Both the position numbers and the translations under genes were made by a program. DNA of 7,879 nt from the NCBI GenBank assembly GCA_003488415.1, contig DNLQ01000228.1:1-7879 (forward strand), read 5' to 3'. Numbering within the stretch: the first letter of the stretch is position 1; every line of letters starts with the position of its first letter. Of this stretch, positions 1 to 6,483 are shown in pieces. The notes under the pieces were generated by a model, which saw nothing but the letters and a program-made list of their open reading frames with translations, searched no databases and was not told where the DNA came from. The DNA comes from Ruminococcus sp. (GTDB taxonomy: Bacteria; Bacillota; Clostridia; Oscillospirales; Ruminococcaceae).

Positions 1-138
1 GAACAATACCCTGATACTATATCCAAAAAGCTCAAGGTCCCCTCATCACTCGGATATGATGCGGATCAGATCGGAATCAGCTCTTTTGCAGGCGAGTACA
101 GCGGAAAGTTCCTGTACCATTGGTATGCCGGTTTGTAA
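1..138 (+). CDS. 3' end of an unrecognised protein gene (5'-truncated by window edge)
   Basis: Frame 1 is open from base 1 to a TAA at 136-138, giving a 45-residue C-terminal fragment that ends in GKFLYHWYAGL. The fragment is mixed polar and aromatic, with no obvious membrane segment, Cys motif or sorting signal. I do not recognise the family. It is taken as a real gene end because the next promoter (-35 at 145) begins only 7 bases after its stop, which is typical of tightly packed bacterial genes, and because codon use looks normal. No hairpin with a T-run follows the stop, so termination may be inefficient or rely on another mechanism. The fragment is too short to assign a function. Confidence 0.6.
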   Translation, partial: EQYPDTISKKLKVPSSLGYDADQIGISSFAGEYSGKFLYHWYAGL

Positions 139-144
139 ACACCC

Positions 145-173
145 TTGACATCACCGCCGGATCATACTATAAT
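145..173 (+). promoter_or_regulatory. Sigma-A promoter for the patatin-like gene
   Basis: TTGACA at 145-150 and TATAAT at 168-173 are both perfect consensus hexamers and are separated by exactly 17 bases. The predicted start of transcription is near 180, giving a leader of about 105 nt before the ATG at 286. The -35 element starts 7 bases after the stop of the upstream partial gene. No operator-like repeat overlaps the hexamers. Confidence 0.85.
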
Positions 174-235
174 TAATGTACCCTCAATAACCGATCGCCC
201 CGAAGGGCAAAACAGACATTGATCAAGCTGTTACC

Positions 236-256
236 GCCGCAGAACTGTGCTGCGGC
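236..256 (+). promoter_or_regulatory. Stem-loop in the 5' leader of the patatin-like gene
   Basis: GCCGCAG (236-242) and CTGCGGC (250-256) form a perfect 7-bp GC-rich stem with a 7-nt loop. Six A residues follow it, then the GGAGGA ribosome site at 275-280. There is no T-run, so it is not an intrinsic terminator on this strand. A smaller 4-bp hairpin (GCCC/GGGC, 197-208) precedes it. The stem could stabilise the mRNA or affect translation. It matches no riboswitch class that I recognise. Confidence 0.35.
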
Positions 257-285
257 AAAAAAGCACTACCATACGGAGGAATACT

Positions 286-1140
286 ATGAAATACGGGCTT
301 GTACTTGAAGGCGGAGCTATGCGTGGACTTTTCACCGCCGGAGTCATCGACGTACTTATGGAAAACAATATCGACTTTAACGGTGCTGCGGGCGTATCAG
401 CAGGTGCCTGCTTCGGATGCAACTATAAATCCCGCCAGCCCGGAAGAGCTGTCCGCTATAACCTGCGTTTCTGCCGTGACAAGCGTTATTGCAGTGTAAA
501 GTCTCTTCTGACTACCGGGGATATGTTCGGAGCAGAATTCTGCTACCACACTATCCCCGATGAGCTTGACAGATTCGATACCGAGACCTTCCGAAACGAT
601 CCAATGGAGTTCTTTGCTGTCTGCACTGACATTGAAACAGGAAAGGCTGTATACCACCGCTGTCATGATGCCGGCTACCACGATCTTGAATGGATAAGAG
701 CTTCCGCTTCAATGCCGCTTGCCGCAAGGATAGTCCACGAGGACGGCAGAAAGCTGCTTGACGGCGGTATTTCCGACTCCATCCCGCTTCGTTTCATGGA
801 AGCTGCCGGATACAAGAGAAACGTAGTTATCCTCACACAGCCCCGGAACTACATAAAGCTCCACAGCCGCAGCGAAAAACTGATAGCCATGCGATACCGG
901 AGATATCCGGAACTTGTGAAGGCTTGCAGCAGCCGTCCGGAGATGTACAATCATCAGCTGCGGTACGTAAAGGATGCAGAAGCTGAGGGAAGAGCTTTTG
1001 TCATTGCTCCGCCGGAAAAGCTCCCGATAGGTCATATAGAACACGACCAGGATGTGCTGCTGGAGGTATACCGTATCGGAAGGCTCACTGGAAAGAAGTG
1101 CCTTGAAAGTCTCCGTGACTTCATGGAGAAGGACAGATAA
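286..1140 (+). CDS. Patatin-like phospholipase (YjjU-type patatin family protein)
   Basis: A 284-residue predicted serine acyl hydrolase. The family uses a Ser-Asp dyad to release fatty acids from phospholipids or other acyl esters. All family signatures are visible: the Gly-rich oxyanion-hole segment LVLEGGAMRG at residues 5-14, the nucleophile elbow GVSAG with Ser38, and DGG with the catalytic Asp159, followed by ISDSIP. The C-terminal third, about residues 200-284, resembles the extra domain of the E. coli YjjU group. There is no signal peptide or membrane segment, so it is probably cytoplasmic or peripheral. The start at 286 is preferred because GGAGGA (275-280) lies 5 bases upstream. An in-frame ATG at 247 would add 13 basic residues, but it lies inside the leader hairpin and has no ribosome site. 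The gene appears monocistronic, with its own promoter at 145-173. The substrate is unknown. Confidence 0.92.
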   Translation: MKYGLVLEGGAMRGLFTAGVIDVLMENNIDFNGAAGVSAGACFGCNYKSRQPGRAVRYNLRFCRDKRYCSVKSLLTTGDMFGAEFCYHTIPDELDRFDTETFRNDPMEFFAVCTDIETGKAVYHRCHDAGYHDLEWIRASASMPLAARIVHEDGRKLLDGGISDSIPLRFMEAAGYKRNVVILTQPRNYIKLHSRSEKLIAMRYRRYPELVKACSSRPEMYNHQLRYVKDAEAEGRAFVIAPPEKLPIGHIEHDQDVLLEVYRIGRLTGKKCLESLRDFMEKDR

Positions 1141-1288
1141 AGTACATACCCTTTCTCCTCTGTGTGCGGATGCTTTGCACAGGCTTTGAACCAAAGTCCT
1201 GAAACGTAAAAGCATTCCTGTGAGTTCCGTCCGGCTGCGGATAGAATAATTCACACTCTCTTACAATGATCGCCACATTATTCTCAAT

Positions 1289-1336
1289 AAAAAAGCCATA
1301 GTACTTCTGAGTAAATACAAGAGTACTATGGCTTTA
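1289..1336 (-). terminator. Intrinsic terminator of the GGDEF gene, between convergent genes
   Basis: A perfect 14-bp inverted repeat (1292-1305 with 1322-1335, arms AAAGCCATAGTACT and AGTACTATGGCTTT) encloses a 16-nt interval, and a G-U pair can extend the stem. On the minus strand the stem runs into six T residues (complement of A1289-1294), a standard intrinsic terminator about 30 bases after the stop of the sensor gene at 1368. On the plus strand the tail is TTTAATTAT, so it could also stop patatin transcripts, about 150 bases after their stop codon, though less efficiently. It is probably bidirectional. Confidence 0.85.
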
Positions 1337-1367
1337 ATTATGTCCTTTTCACGGATCAATACTTCTG

Positions 1368-2897
1368 TCAGCCAAGATCAACGAATTTTACATTGTCCGG
1401 TGTAGGGTTACTGCGGTTGGTAAGATCCTTCAGTACTGTTATAATTGAAGTATCAACTGAGGAAACCATCCTTACCATTGCTGTCTTGTACATTACGCTT
1501 ACATAGCCGTTAGGTGTTTCATGTGCCTTCATAAGAGCTGCCAGTGCAGTATTGACATTGTTGATCATACGGTTATTTGCATCAGGCATACCGTCTCCCG
1601 GAATAGCAACTACAAATTCATCAGAGCCTGTACGGTAGATAGAACCCTTCTTGAAGAACTTCTTCAGTATATCAACTGTTGATACCAGGACAGCGTCACC
1701 AGCATCATTGCCGTACTTTGTATTCACGCTGCTGAAATCACTTATGTTGAACATTGCGAAATAACAAGGCTTCTCGGCACTGATAAATTTCTTGTCCATA
1801 TCCATTGAGAATGCCACTCGGTTATTGACATCTGTAAGAACGTCCTTGAATACCGCCTTGTTCAGTGACTCCTTGGTCTTTGCGTTCTTCTGTACGGCTG
1901 AATCAAGTCTCTCTGCTGTAGCCTGCTGCTTCTTGTTGATGAAGTGGAACAGGAGCATAAGTCCGAGTACGGACAGTCCGAAGACAGTGAGATAAACTCT
2001 CATGTTACGTGTGAGTGAGAATACCTCGCTCCTTGTATCGTCGATCATCAGCAGCCAGCCGTGATCTGCCATATAGGTGTAGGCTGAAACGTACTTCTCT
2101 CCGTTCGCCTTGTACTCAAAGTTTCCTGTATCGTCTTCCGTGCTGCCCTTGTACTTGCTGCAAAGCTCAAGAAGTGTGTCATTATCTGTAACAGTGGATA
2201 TCTTTGACTTGTCAACATTGAAGATATACTTGTTGTCAACGGCATTGACCATGCTGTAGAAGGAATTGTTTATTCCTCTTATGGACATTTTGTCAAGAGT
2301 CTCTGTCAGCGCATCGATGAATACATCCAGACCTACAAATCCTACAGGCTGACCATCATCTCCGTATACTGCTTTATACATGGAAACTATCTGCTTTCCG
2401 GATGCAGAAGAAATGATGATTCCCGCATTGTATACTCCGTCTCCTGCTGCCTTCATTGCATCCTGAAGCTCACGGAGTCTGCTGTCATCGCCGTCCTTTA
2501 CAGGACGTGCTATCATGCCTACTACATCAGGATTCGTATGAGCAAGAACGTGTGTGTTCCACTCGCTGACATAGATACCTTCCAGGTTTTCAATATCATC
2601 TGAGAAGTCTTCTGTGTACTTCTGGGCAACATCAACAGCAGCTTTATCGTTAGGATGAAGGAGCAGTTCTTTTATCTGTCCTGCCTTGCTGTAATAGATC
2701 AATGTCTTTTCAGCATTCTCAACATAGCTGTCAATGATATGCGCTCTTTCATCTGTGATCGTACTCATGTGATCCAGTGAATTCTGTCTTGTGCTCCTGT
2801 TTACAGTAAAGGCGATGAGGAAAAAGATCACCACCATTATGATAAGCTGTAATATCAGGATCAGATTAATAGTTGAAACAGGTTTTTTCCCTTTCAT
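1368..2897 (-). CDS. Membrane dCache-type sensor with degenerate GGDEF domain
   Basis: 509 residues. TM1 is about residues 10-32, followed by an extracytoplasmic region of about 265 residues that resembles a double-Cache ligand sensor. TM2 is about 303-322, then a charged helical linker, then a C-terminal GGDEF-fold domain from about residue 350. Active GGDEF enzymes make cyclic di-GMP from two GTP. Here the signature reads GSDEF (424-428). The usual D-x-D metal segment reads N-I-S (N384 in place of the metal-binding Asp). The RxxD inhibitory site is absent, and the strand that normally reads VTVSIG has drifted to VSVMYK. The guanine-contacting N392 and D401 remain. It may therefore bind GTP or signal without normal catalysis. 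AAAGGA (2906-2911) lies 8 bases before the ATG. The gene lies 87 bases after the deaminase-like gene with no obvious promoter between, and a terminator follows at 1289-1336. The ligand is unknown. Fold assignment is firm; activity is uncertain. Confidence 0.85.
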   Translation of the reverse strand: MKGKKPVSTINLILILQLIIMVVIFFLIAFTVNRSTRQNSLDHMSTITDERAHIIDSYVENAEKTLIYYSKAGQIKELLLHPNDKAAVDVAQKYTEDFSDDIENLEGIYVSEWNTHVLAHTNPDVVGMIARPVKDGDDSRLRELQDAMKAAGDGVYNAGIIISSASGKQIVSMYKAVYGDDGQPVGFVGLDVFIDALTETLDKMSIRGINNSFYSMVNAVDNKYIFNVDKSKISTVTDNDTLLELCSKYKGSTEDDTGNFEYKANGEKYVSAYTYMADHGWLLMIDDTRSEVFSLTRNMRVYLTVFGLSVLGLMLLFHFINKKQQATAERLDSAVQKNAKTKESLNKAVFKDVLTDVNNRVAFSMDMDKKFISAEKPCYFAMFNISDFSSVNTKYGNDAGDAVLVSTVDILKKFFKKGSIYRTGSDEFVVAIPGDGMPDANNRMINNVNTALAALMKAHETPNGYVSVMYKTAMVRMVSSVDTSIITVLKDLTNRSNPTPDNVKFVDLG

Positions 2898-2984
2898 TTT
2901 CTAATTCCTTTCAGCGGCGTATCCGCTATTTTTTCATCACTCAGCCTTTCGTGCGTCACCCGATCCTGCGGAAAGACTTTCATA

Positions 2985-3734
2985 TTAACGGCCGAAAAGA
3001 CCTCCGACGATACCTCTTCCCTTCTTCTCTTCAGAAACCTCATCCTCGTCATCTTCAGCAGCTCTCATAAGTTTGTTCACTCTTTTTTTCAGGTAATCTC
3101 CCTTTGCCCTTTCTGAGGGAGGAGTGTACACCGGCTTCTGCGGCTGATCAGGTGAAATATACCCTGATGCTCCTGAATTCTGTATGCCGCCCTGCATAAC
3201 ACCCGTCCGGGCTGCATTCACTGACGGAGGAGGAACATTGAGTCCCGCTCCTGCAGGAGCTGAAACAAACTTTGAGACCTCACTAACACGTATGAGCCTG
3301 TCGCTTACTACAATTACAGACTGTGCATTTGAGCTGTTTAATGATACGATATAACCAAGACAATTATTACACGGGAGGATAAGACCACGTGATAAAATAT
3401 GTACCAGCATTATCGCTTCGATGGCACTTTCATTATACGTCTGCACTATCCTTAGCGCTTCGATCTCTGCGTGTACCACACCCGGCTGTCCGCCTGTATT
3501 TTCCGTCCTGCTGAATCCTGTACAGATCTTTCCGCTTCTGGTATAAATTACACATACCGTATCGTCATACCCGAATTTATCGCCTGAACTTATACGGCTC
3601 TGTATAATATCCATAGCTGCGCTGTACATAAATTCGTATGCCATTAAACCACCCATTTCTATGATTGCTACTCTGAAAGCCTTCTGCTTACAGATCTCAT
3701 CCGACCTGATAATAAAAGACATTTCCCGGAACAT
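2985..3734 (-). CDS. Cytidine deaminase-fold protein with long Pro-rich, charged C-terminal tail
   Basis: 249 residues from the ATG at 3734. The zinc site of the cytidine deaminase superfamily is intact: H88-A-E90 supplies a zinc ligand and the proton shuttle, and P121-C-N-N-C125 supplies the two Cys ligands. The spacing of 32 residues between Glu and the first Cys is close to that of small cytidine deaminases. The core spans about residues 31-155. Residues 158-249 look disordered: Gly/Pro/Ser-rich to about 206, then a basic helix-like stretch, an acidic DDEDE run at 228-232 and a Gly-rich end RGIVGGLFGR. Such a tail is not part of housekeeping cytidine deaminase, so the substrate (free nucleoside, nucleotide, nucleic acid or protein-bound) is open. 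Start choice is ambiguous: 3734 has AGGA 5 bases upstream, while 3644 has GGGTGG 4 bases upstream and would give 219 residues beginning close to the usual family N-terminus. It probably shares a transcript with the GGDEF sensor. Confidence 0.75.
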   Translation of the reverse strand: MFREMSFIIRSDEICKQKAFRVAIIEMGGLMAYEFMYSAAMDIIQSRISSGDKFGYDDTVCVIYTRSGKICTGFSRTENTGGQPGVVHAEIEALRIVQTYNESAIEAIMLVHILSRGLILPCNNCLGYIVSLNSSNAQSVIVVSDRLIRVSEVSKFVSAPAGAGLNVPPPSVNAARTGVMQGGIQNSGASGYISPDQPQKPVYTPPSERAKGDYLKKRVNKLMRAAEDDEDEVSEEKKGRGIVGGLFGR

Positions 3735-3787
3735 CTGAATCCTGCTTCAGTATATCTTTAAAGCATGATCAATTGTCCCGGAAAATA

Positions 3788-3817
3788 ATTATACATCATT
3801 TGAGCGTGGTATTGCAA
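3788..3817 (-). promoter_or_regulatory. Promoter of the deaminase-like / GGDEF unit with a possible operator
   Basis: On the minus strand TATAAT (3793-3788) is preceded at 18 bases by TTGCAA (3817-3812), a 4-of-6 match to the -35 consensus. Transcription should start near 3781, about 47 bases before the ATG at 3734. An inverted repeat TGCAA (3813-3817) / TTGCA (3826-3830) with an 8-base spacer overlaps the -35 element and could be an operator, though 5-bp arms are weak evidence. Confidence 0.6.
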
Positions 3818-3891
3818 CTCATATATTGCAGAAAATGACCATTTTTAAAGTAAAAAAGCAATATCTGGTTAGTTCAGCGCATTACAGGAGA

Positions 3892-4419
3892 TCATTCAAT
3901 AAAGAATACCCTGTCAGGTTTCCTTTCAGGTGCAAGCGGCGGCTCACCCTCAGGATAGCCTACGGCAAGATGTCCGATACCGATATACCTGCCCTCAAGT
4001 CCAAGGCGTTCAAGTATTTCTTTGCCGATATTTCCCTCAAACTCTTCCTTTGCACGGTGTATCCATACACTTCCGAGTCCGAGCTCATGCGCTTCAAGCA
4101 TCATGTTGCCAAGTGTGAGAGAACCGTCACAGACTCCGGTAGTACCATCACCAGGAACGATAACGATGATGATAGCAGGAGCTCCGTAAAAAGGATCAAA
4201 CCCCTTGTCCCAGCCGCCGATCTCACAGTTTGCAGCAGATATACGGTCACGCAGTTCCCTGTTTGTTACTGCTATTATCTTCGGCAGCTGCTCATTCCAG
4301 CCTGAGGCAGCATACAGACCTGCTTCAATAATGCTCTCCAGCATCTCTTTTGGCACTGGATCAGAACGGAATCTGCGGATACTGCGCCTTTCTCTGATCG
4401 TCTTCATTAATTCAGTCAT
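3892..4419 (-). CDS. Nitroreductase family protein (FMN-dependent oxidoreductase)
   Basis: 175 residues, typical for the short nitroreductase family. These are FMN-binding, usually dimeric, cytoplasmic enzymes that pass electrons from NAD(P)H to nitro compounds, quinones or other acceptors. Visible signatures are the N-terminal FMN-binding RERRSIRRF (residues 9-17), SGWNEQ (39-44) in the place of the usual SGxNRQ, GAPAIIIVIV in the central strand, DGSLTLGNMMLEAHELGLGS followed by VWIH, and IGIGHLAVGYPEG near the end. The usual Arg of NRQ is Glu here, which may alter substrate or flavin contacts. The start at 4419 is chosen because AAAGGAG (4428-4434) lies 8 bases upstream. An in-frame ATG at 4458 lies in the leader and adds only 13 residues. 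The gene has its own promoter (4483-4511), although read-through from GH16 is possible. The physiological substrate cannot be told from sequence. Confidence 0.9.
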   Translation of the reverse strand: MTELMKTIRERRSIRRFRSDPVPKEMLESIIEAGLYAASGWNEQLPKIIAVTNRELRDRISAANCEIGGWDKGFDPFYGAPAIIIVIVPGDGTTGVCDGSLTLGNMMLEAHELGLGSVWIHRAKEEFEGNIGKEILERLGLEGRYIGIGHLAVGYPEGEPPLAPERKPDRVFFIE

Positions 4420-4466
4420 AATTTCCACTCCTTTATCAAAAATAACCAATACATTCAAATCACAGC

Positions 4467-4486
4467 AAATGTATCTATGTACATTT
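4467..4486. repeat. Perfect inverted repeat over the nitroreductase -10 and transcription start
   Basis: AAATGTA (4467-4473) and TACATTT (4480-4486) are perfect 7-bp arms around a 6-base spacer, 20 bp in all. The 8-bp palindrome ATGTACAT (4477-4484) lies inside. The right arm overlaps the -10 hexamer and the rest covers the predicted start of transcription, a position typical of repressor operators. The AT-rich context makes chance symmetry possible. Confidence 0.5.
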
Positions 4487-4511
4487 TACATTATCCTTAA
4501 TTAAATGTCAA
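4483..4511 (-). promoter_or_regulatory. Sigma-A promoter of the nitroreductase gene
   Basis: On the minus strand a perfect TTGACA (4511-4506) is followed, after exactly 17 bases, by TAAAAT (4488-4483), a 5-of-6 match to the -10 consensus. Predicted transcription starts near 4476, giving a leader of about 57 nt. The -35 lies only 25 bases beyond the GH16 stop codon, with no terminator hairpin between, so this promoter may supplement read-through. Confidence 0.78.
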
Positions 4512-4536
4512 TAGCAATATTGTTTTTATTTACACA

Positions 4537-5955
4537 TTATTCCCATTTAACACCGGAAAGTGTTATATCATGCTCCACAGCAGGTATATCATCGCTCACT
4601 CTGCCCATAAGGAACTTTATATCCGCCTTCATATCAGCTGAAAACGGCACTTCAAATGTGTACTCCGCCGGTTCCGCTCCCACTGTTATGGTCTTTTCAA
4701 GGTAACGGTTGTACTCACCGTCTTCTACTGTCACAGTGACCGGTCGCTCAACCGTGGACTGGACAGTAAAACTTAGAGTATGAGTCTCCCCTGCCCTGAC
4801 CTGCTGTCCCTCCAGCAGTGCCATAACACTGTACGGCTTTTCGCCCAGAGTCACAACATGAGCCACTGAACAGCCGTCCTTATTGGTGAGTCCGGCTTCT
4901 GCACCCTCTCTGTACAGCGACAGCGAAGCAGAAGTCTGGACTGTAGGTGTGAAGTCACTGCCGTTCCTGCTGTAGACTCTCACATAGTCAATGTCAAAAT
5001 GCTTCTCTCCGCCGGCAAATATGTCCGGATCGGCATAGATACCGTCAACGCCGTCAAAATGTCCTCCAACGGCAAGATTCAGCAGCAGATAGAAATTCTG
5101 ATCGAAGGGTGCAGGGTACGCACGGTTCACTGAATACCATTCAGACTGCCGGCTGTAGAGATTATCGTCAACGTACCAACGGATCTCATCCTTGTCCCAT
5201 TCAATACTGTAGGTATGCCAGTTCTCAGTGGAATCCCCGCCGGCAAAATCGTAGTTTCCGGTGAGATAGGTATTATTCGGCCATACATCTCCAAAATGGA
5301 TAGTTCCGCATATCTTCTCCGGAGTGCTTCCCCAGCCCTCCATTATGTCTATCTCGCCGGACGCTGCCCAGCCTCCGTATACGCTGTCCTCGGGAAGCAT
5401 CCATATCGCCGGCCACAGTGACTTTCCGGAATCGCACCTTGCACGTACCTTCACTTTTCCTCCGCATACCGAAAATTTGTGCTGTGTACTCAGACGTGCA
5501 GAGGTATACTCATAGCTGCCCTGTACCGGATCGGTGTAGTTCTCCTTGCGTGCAGCTATTGTGAGTATTCCGTCATTCAACGAGGTATTTGAGTCAGTGT
5601 AGCATTCCTGCTCATTGTTGCCCCAGCCGTTAGTTATGTAATTTCCCTTGTCATCAGTCTTCCAGTTGCCAAGCTCATACGACCATTTCTCCATGTCCAG
5701 CTCTGTACCGTCAAATTCATCGCTCCAGATCAGCGTGTAGTCTCCGGAAGCCGGTTTTCCCAGCAGGAAATCGCTGAGACGTATGAGTTCATCCTGTGAT
5801 GCTCCTGTGCTGCGTGCCCTTACAAGATCAAAGGTGTTCACAGCTCCGTCGCCGTTGTAGTCCATATCCACTGCACATAATCCGGGCATACAAATTGCCA
5901 TAGCTGCTGTAAGTACAGCCGACACCGCCGCTGCTGCAAATTCTTTCTTCTTCAT
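4537..5955 (-). CDS. Secreted GH16 endo-beta-1,3(4)-glucanase (laminarinase-like) with N-terminal dockerin-like loop
   Basis: 472 residues. A signal peptide (about 1-28: MKKK, then an Ala-rich hydrophobic core, cleavage near LCA) leads into a dockerin-like segment (about 30-67). Its calcium loop D32-N34-D36-G-x-V-N40-x-x-D43 is intact, but the second repeat has lost its loop and keeps only a helix ending LLGKP. The GH16 catalytic domain spans about 72-328: GWGNNEQ-type laminarinase segment at 110-116, and the catalytic E-I-D-I-M-E motif with nucleophile E201, D203 and acid/base E206, ending at the strand DYVRVY. Residues about 335-472 look like a beta-sandwich carbohydrate-binding module of the CBM4/9/22 type, seen from strand pattern only. 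It should hydrolyse beta-1,3 or mixed-linkage beta-glucans outside the cell. GGAGG (5963-5967) lies 7 bases upstream. The start overlaps the GNAT stop as ATGA, so translation is probably coupled. Precise glucan specificity is inferred. Confidence 0.92.
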   Translation of the reverse strand: MKKKEFAAAAVSAVLTAAMAICMPGLCAVDMDYNGDGAVNTFDLVRARSTGASQDELIRLSDFLLGKPASGDYTLIWSDEFDGTELDMEKWSYELGNWKTDDKGNYITNGWGNNEQECYTDSNTSLNDGILTIAARKENYTDPVQGSYEYTSARLSTQHKFSVCGGKVKVRARCDSGKSLWPAIWMLPEDSVYGGWAASGEIDIMEGWGSTPEKICGTIHFGDVWPNNTYLTGNYDFAGGDSTENWHTYSIEWDKDEIRWYVDDNLYSRQSEWYSVNRAYPAPFDQNFYLLLNLAVGGHFDGVDGIYADPDIFAGGEKHFDIDYVRVYSRNGSDFTPTVQTSASLSLYREGAEAGLTNKDGCSVAHVVTLGEKPYSVMALLEGQQVRAGETHTLSFTVQSTVERPVTVTVEDGEYNRYLEKTITVGAEPAEYTFEVPFSADMKADIKFLMGRVSDDIPAVEHDITLSGVKWE

Positions 5956-6455
5956 TCTTTTACCTCCGTATCCAGTATGTACATTACTTCCCTTACCGTC
6001 CGTCCGCTGAAAATACTCTCCTGTACTTCATCCGTCAGAGTAAAACCCATGTGCTCATAAAAGCCTCTTGCCCTGGTGTTTTCCTCCAGTACCCAAAGTA
6101 TCACGCTGGTGAAGCCCTGTGATCCAAGCTCTTTGATGCAGAAGTCCATAAGTCTCCGCCCGATGCCCCTTTCCATGTACTCCGGCAGGAGATATAACGA
6201 TACCACCTCACCGCAGCCGGAATACTTCTCCCAGCGTGAAGCACAGAAGCAGGCTGTTCCTACAAGTATGCCGTTATCCTCTGCTGCAATATTGTTCCAG
6301 CCCGGTCTCTCTATTCTGTCCGCCCAGCGTCCTTCGGGTATACTGTCAAGGTAGTCCTGAGGTATTATCCCCTTGTAAGCGTATTTCCAGCTTTTCTCAT
6401 ATATGCTGCTGATCTGATGACGTTCGCAGGCAGCTTTAATGTACCGTATTTCCAT
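5952..6455 (-). CDS. GNAT-family N-acetyltransferase
   Basis: 167 residues, full length for a single GNAT domain. These enzymes transfer an acetyl group from acetyl-CoA to an amine on a small molecule, peptide or protein. The acetyl-CoA-binding motif A is clear: strand EVVSLYLLPEYM followed by the pyrophosphate loop E95-R-G-I-G-R100 and the helix RLMDFCIKEL. Motif B follows as VILWVLEEN, then ARGFYEHMGF with the usual Tyr and the C-terminal strand. The N-terminal stretch with YAYKGIIPQDYLDSI is common in the group with unassigned substrates. There is no signal peptide, so it is cytoplasmic. GGAGG (6461-6465) lies 5 bases before the ATG. Its last codons contain the GH16 ribosome site, and its TGA overlaps the GH16 ATG, so the two are one operon from the promoter at 6484-6512. 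A functional link with the glucanase is not evident from sequence. Confidence 0.9.
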   Translation of the reverse strand: MEIRYIKAACERHQISSIYEKSWKYAYKGIIPQDYLDSIPEGRWADRIERPGWNNIAAEDNGILVGTACFCASRWEKYSGCGEVVSLYLLPEYMERGIGRRLMDFCIKELGSQGFTSVILWVLEENTRARGFYEHMGFTLTDEVQESIFSGRTVREVMYILDTEVKE

Positions 6456-6483
6456 AATTTCCTCCGCAGTTATATATACATCA

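Noticed and set aside
247..285. Upstream ATG extending the patatin-like protein by 13 residues
   Set aside because: It lies within the leader hairpin, lacks a ribosome site, and the added residues are not family-like. The ATG at 286 has GGAGGA at ideal distance.
709..1254. Minus-strand reading frame of 181 codons across the patatin gene
   Set aside because: It lies mostly antisense to a gene with clear catalytic motifs, has no family features and crosses the convergent intergenic region.
2913..2936. Hairpin AGCGG/CCGCT followed by a T-run on the plus strand, resembling a terminator
   Set aside because: No plus-strand gene ends here and the stem has only 5 bp. On the minus strand the T-run precedes the stem. 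At most it is a small stem next to the ribosome site of the GGDEF gene.
2898..2984. Possible cyclic di-GMP (GEMM) riboswitch before the GGDEF gene, suggested by GGGTGACGCACGAAAGGC on the minus strand
   Set aside because: Only a short GACGCA-like stretch matches. The second helix, the tetraloop-receptor arrangement and the conserved 5' block are absent, and the interval is too short.
3826..3891. Intrinsic terminator for the nitroreductase gene (T6 run on the minus strand near 3853)
   Set aside because: No stable stem precedes the T-run, so I could not support it.
3826..4305. Plus-strand reading frame of 159 codons opposite the nitroreductase
   Set aside because: The nitroreductase in the other strand has complete family signatures, a ribosome site and a promoter. 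This frame has none and is a shadow.
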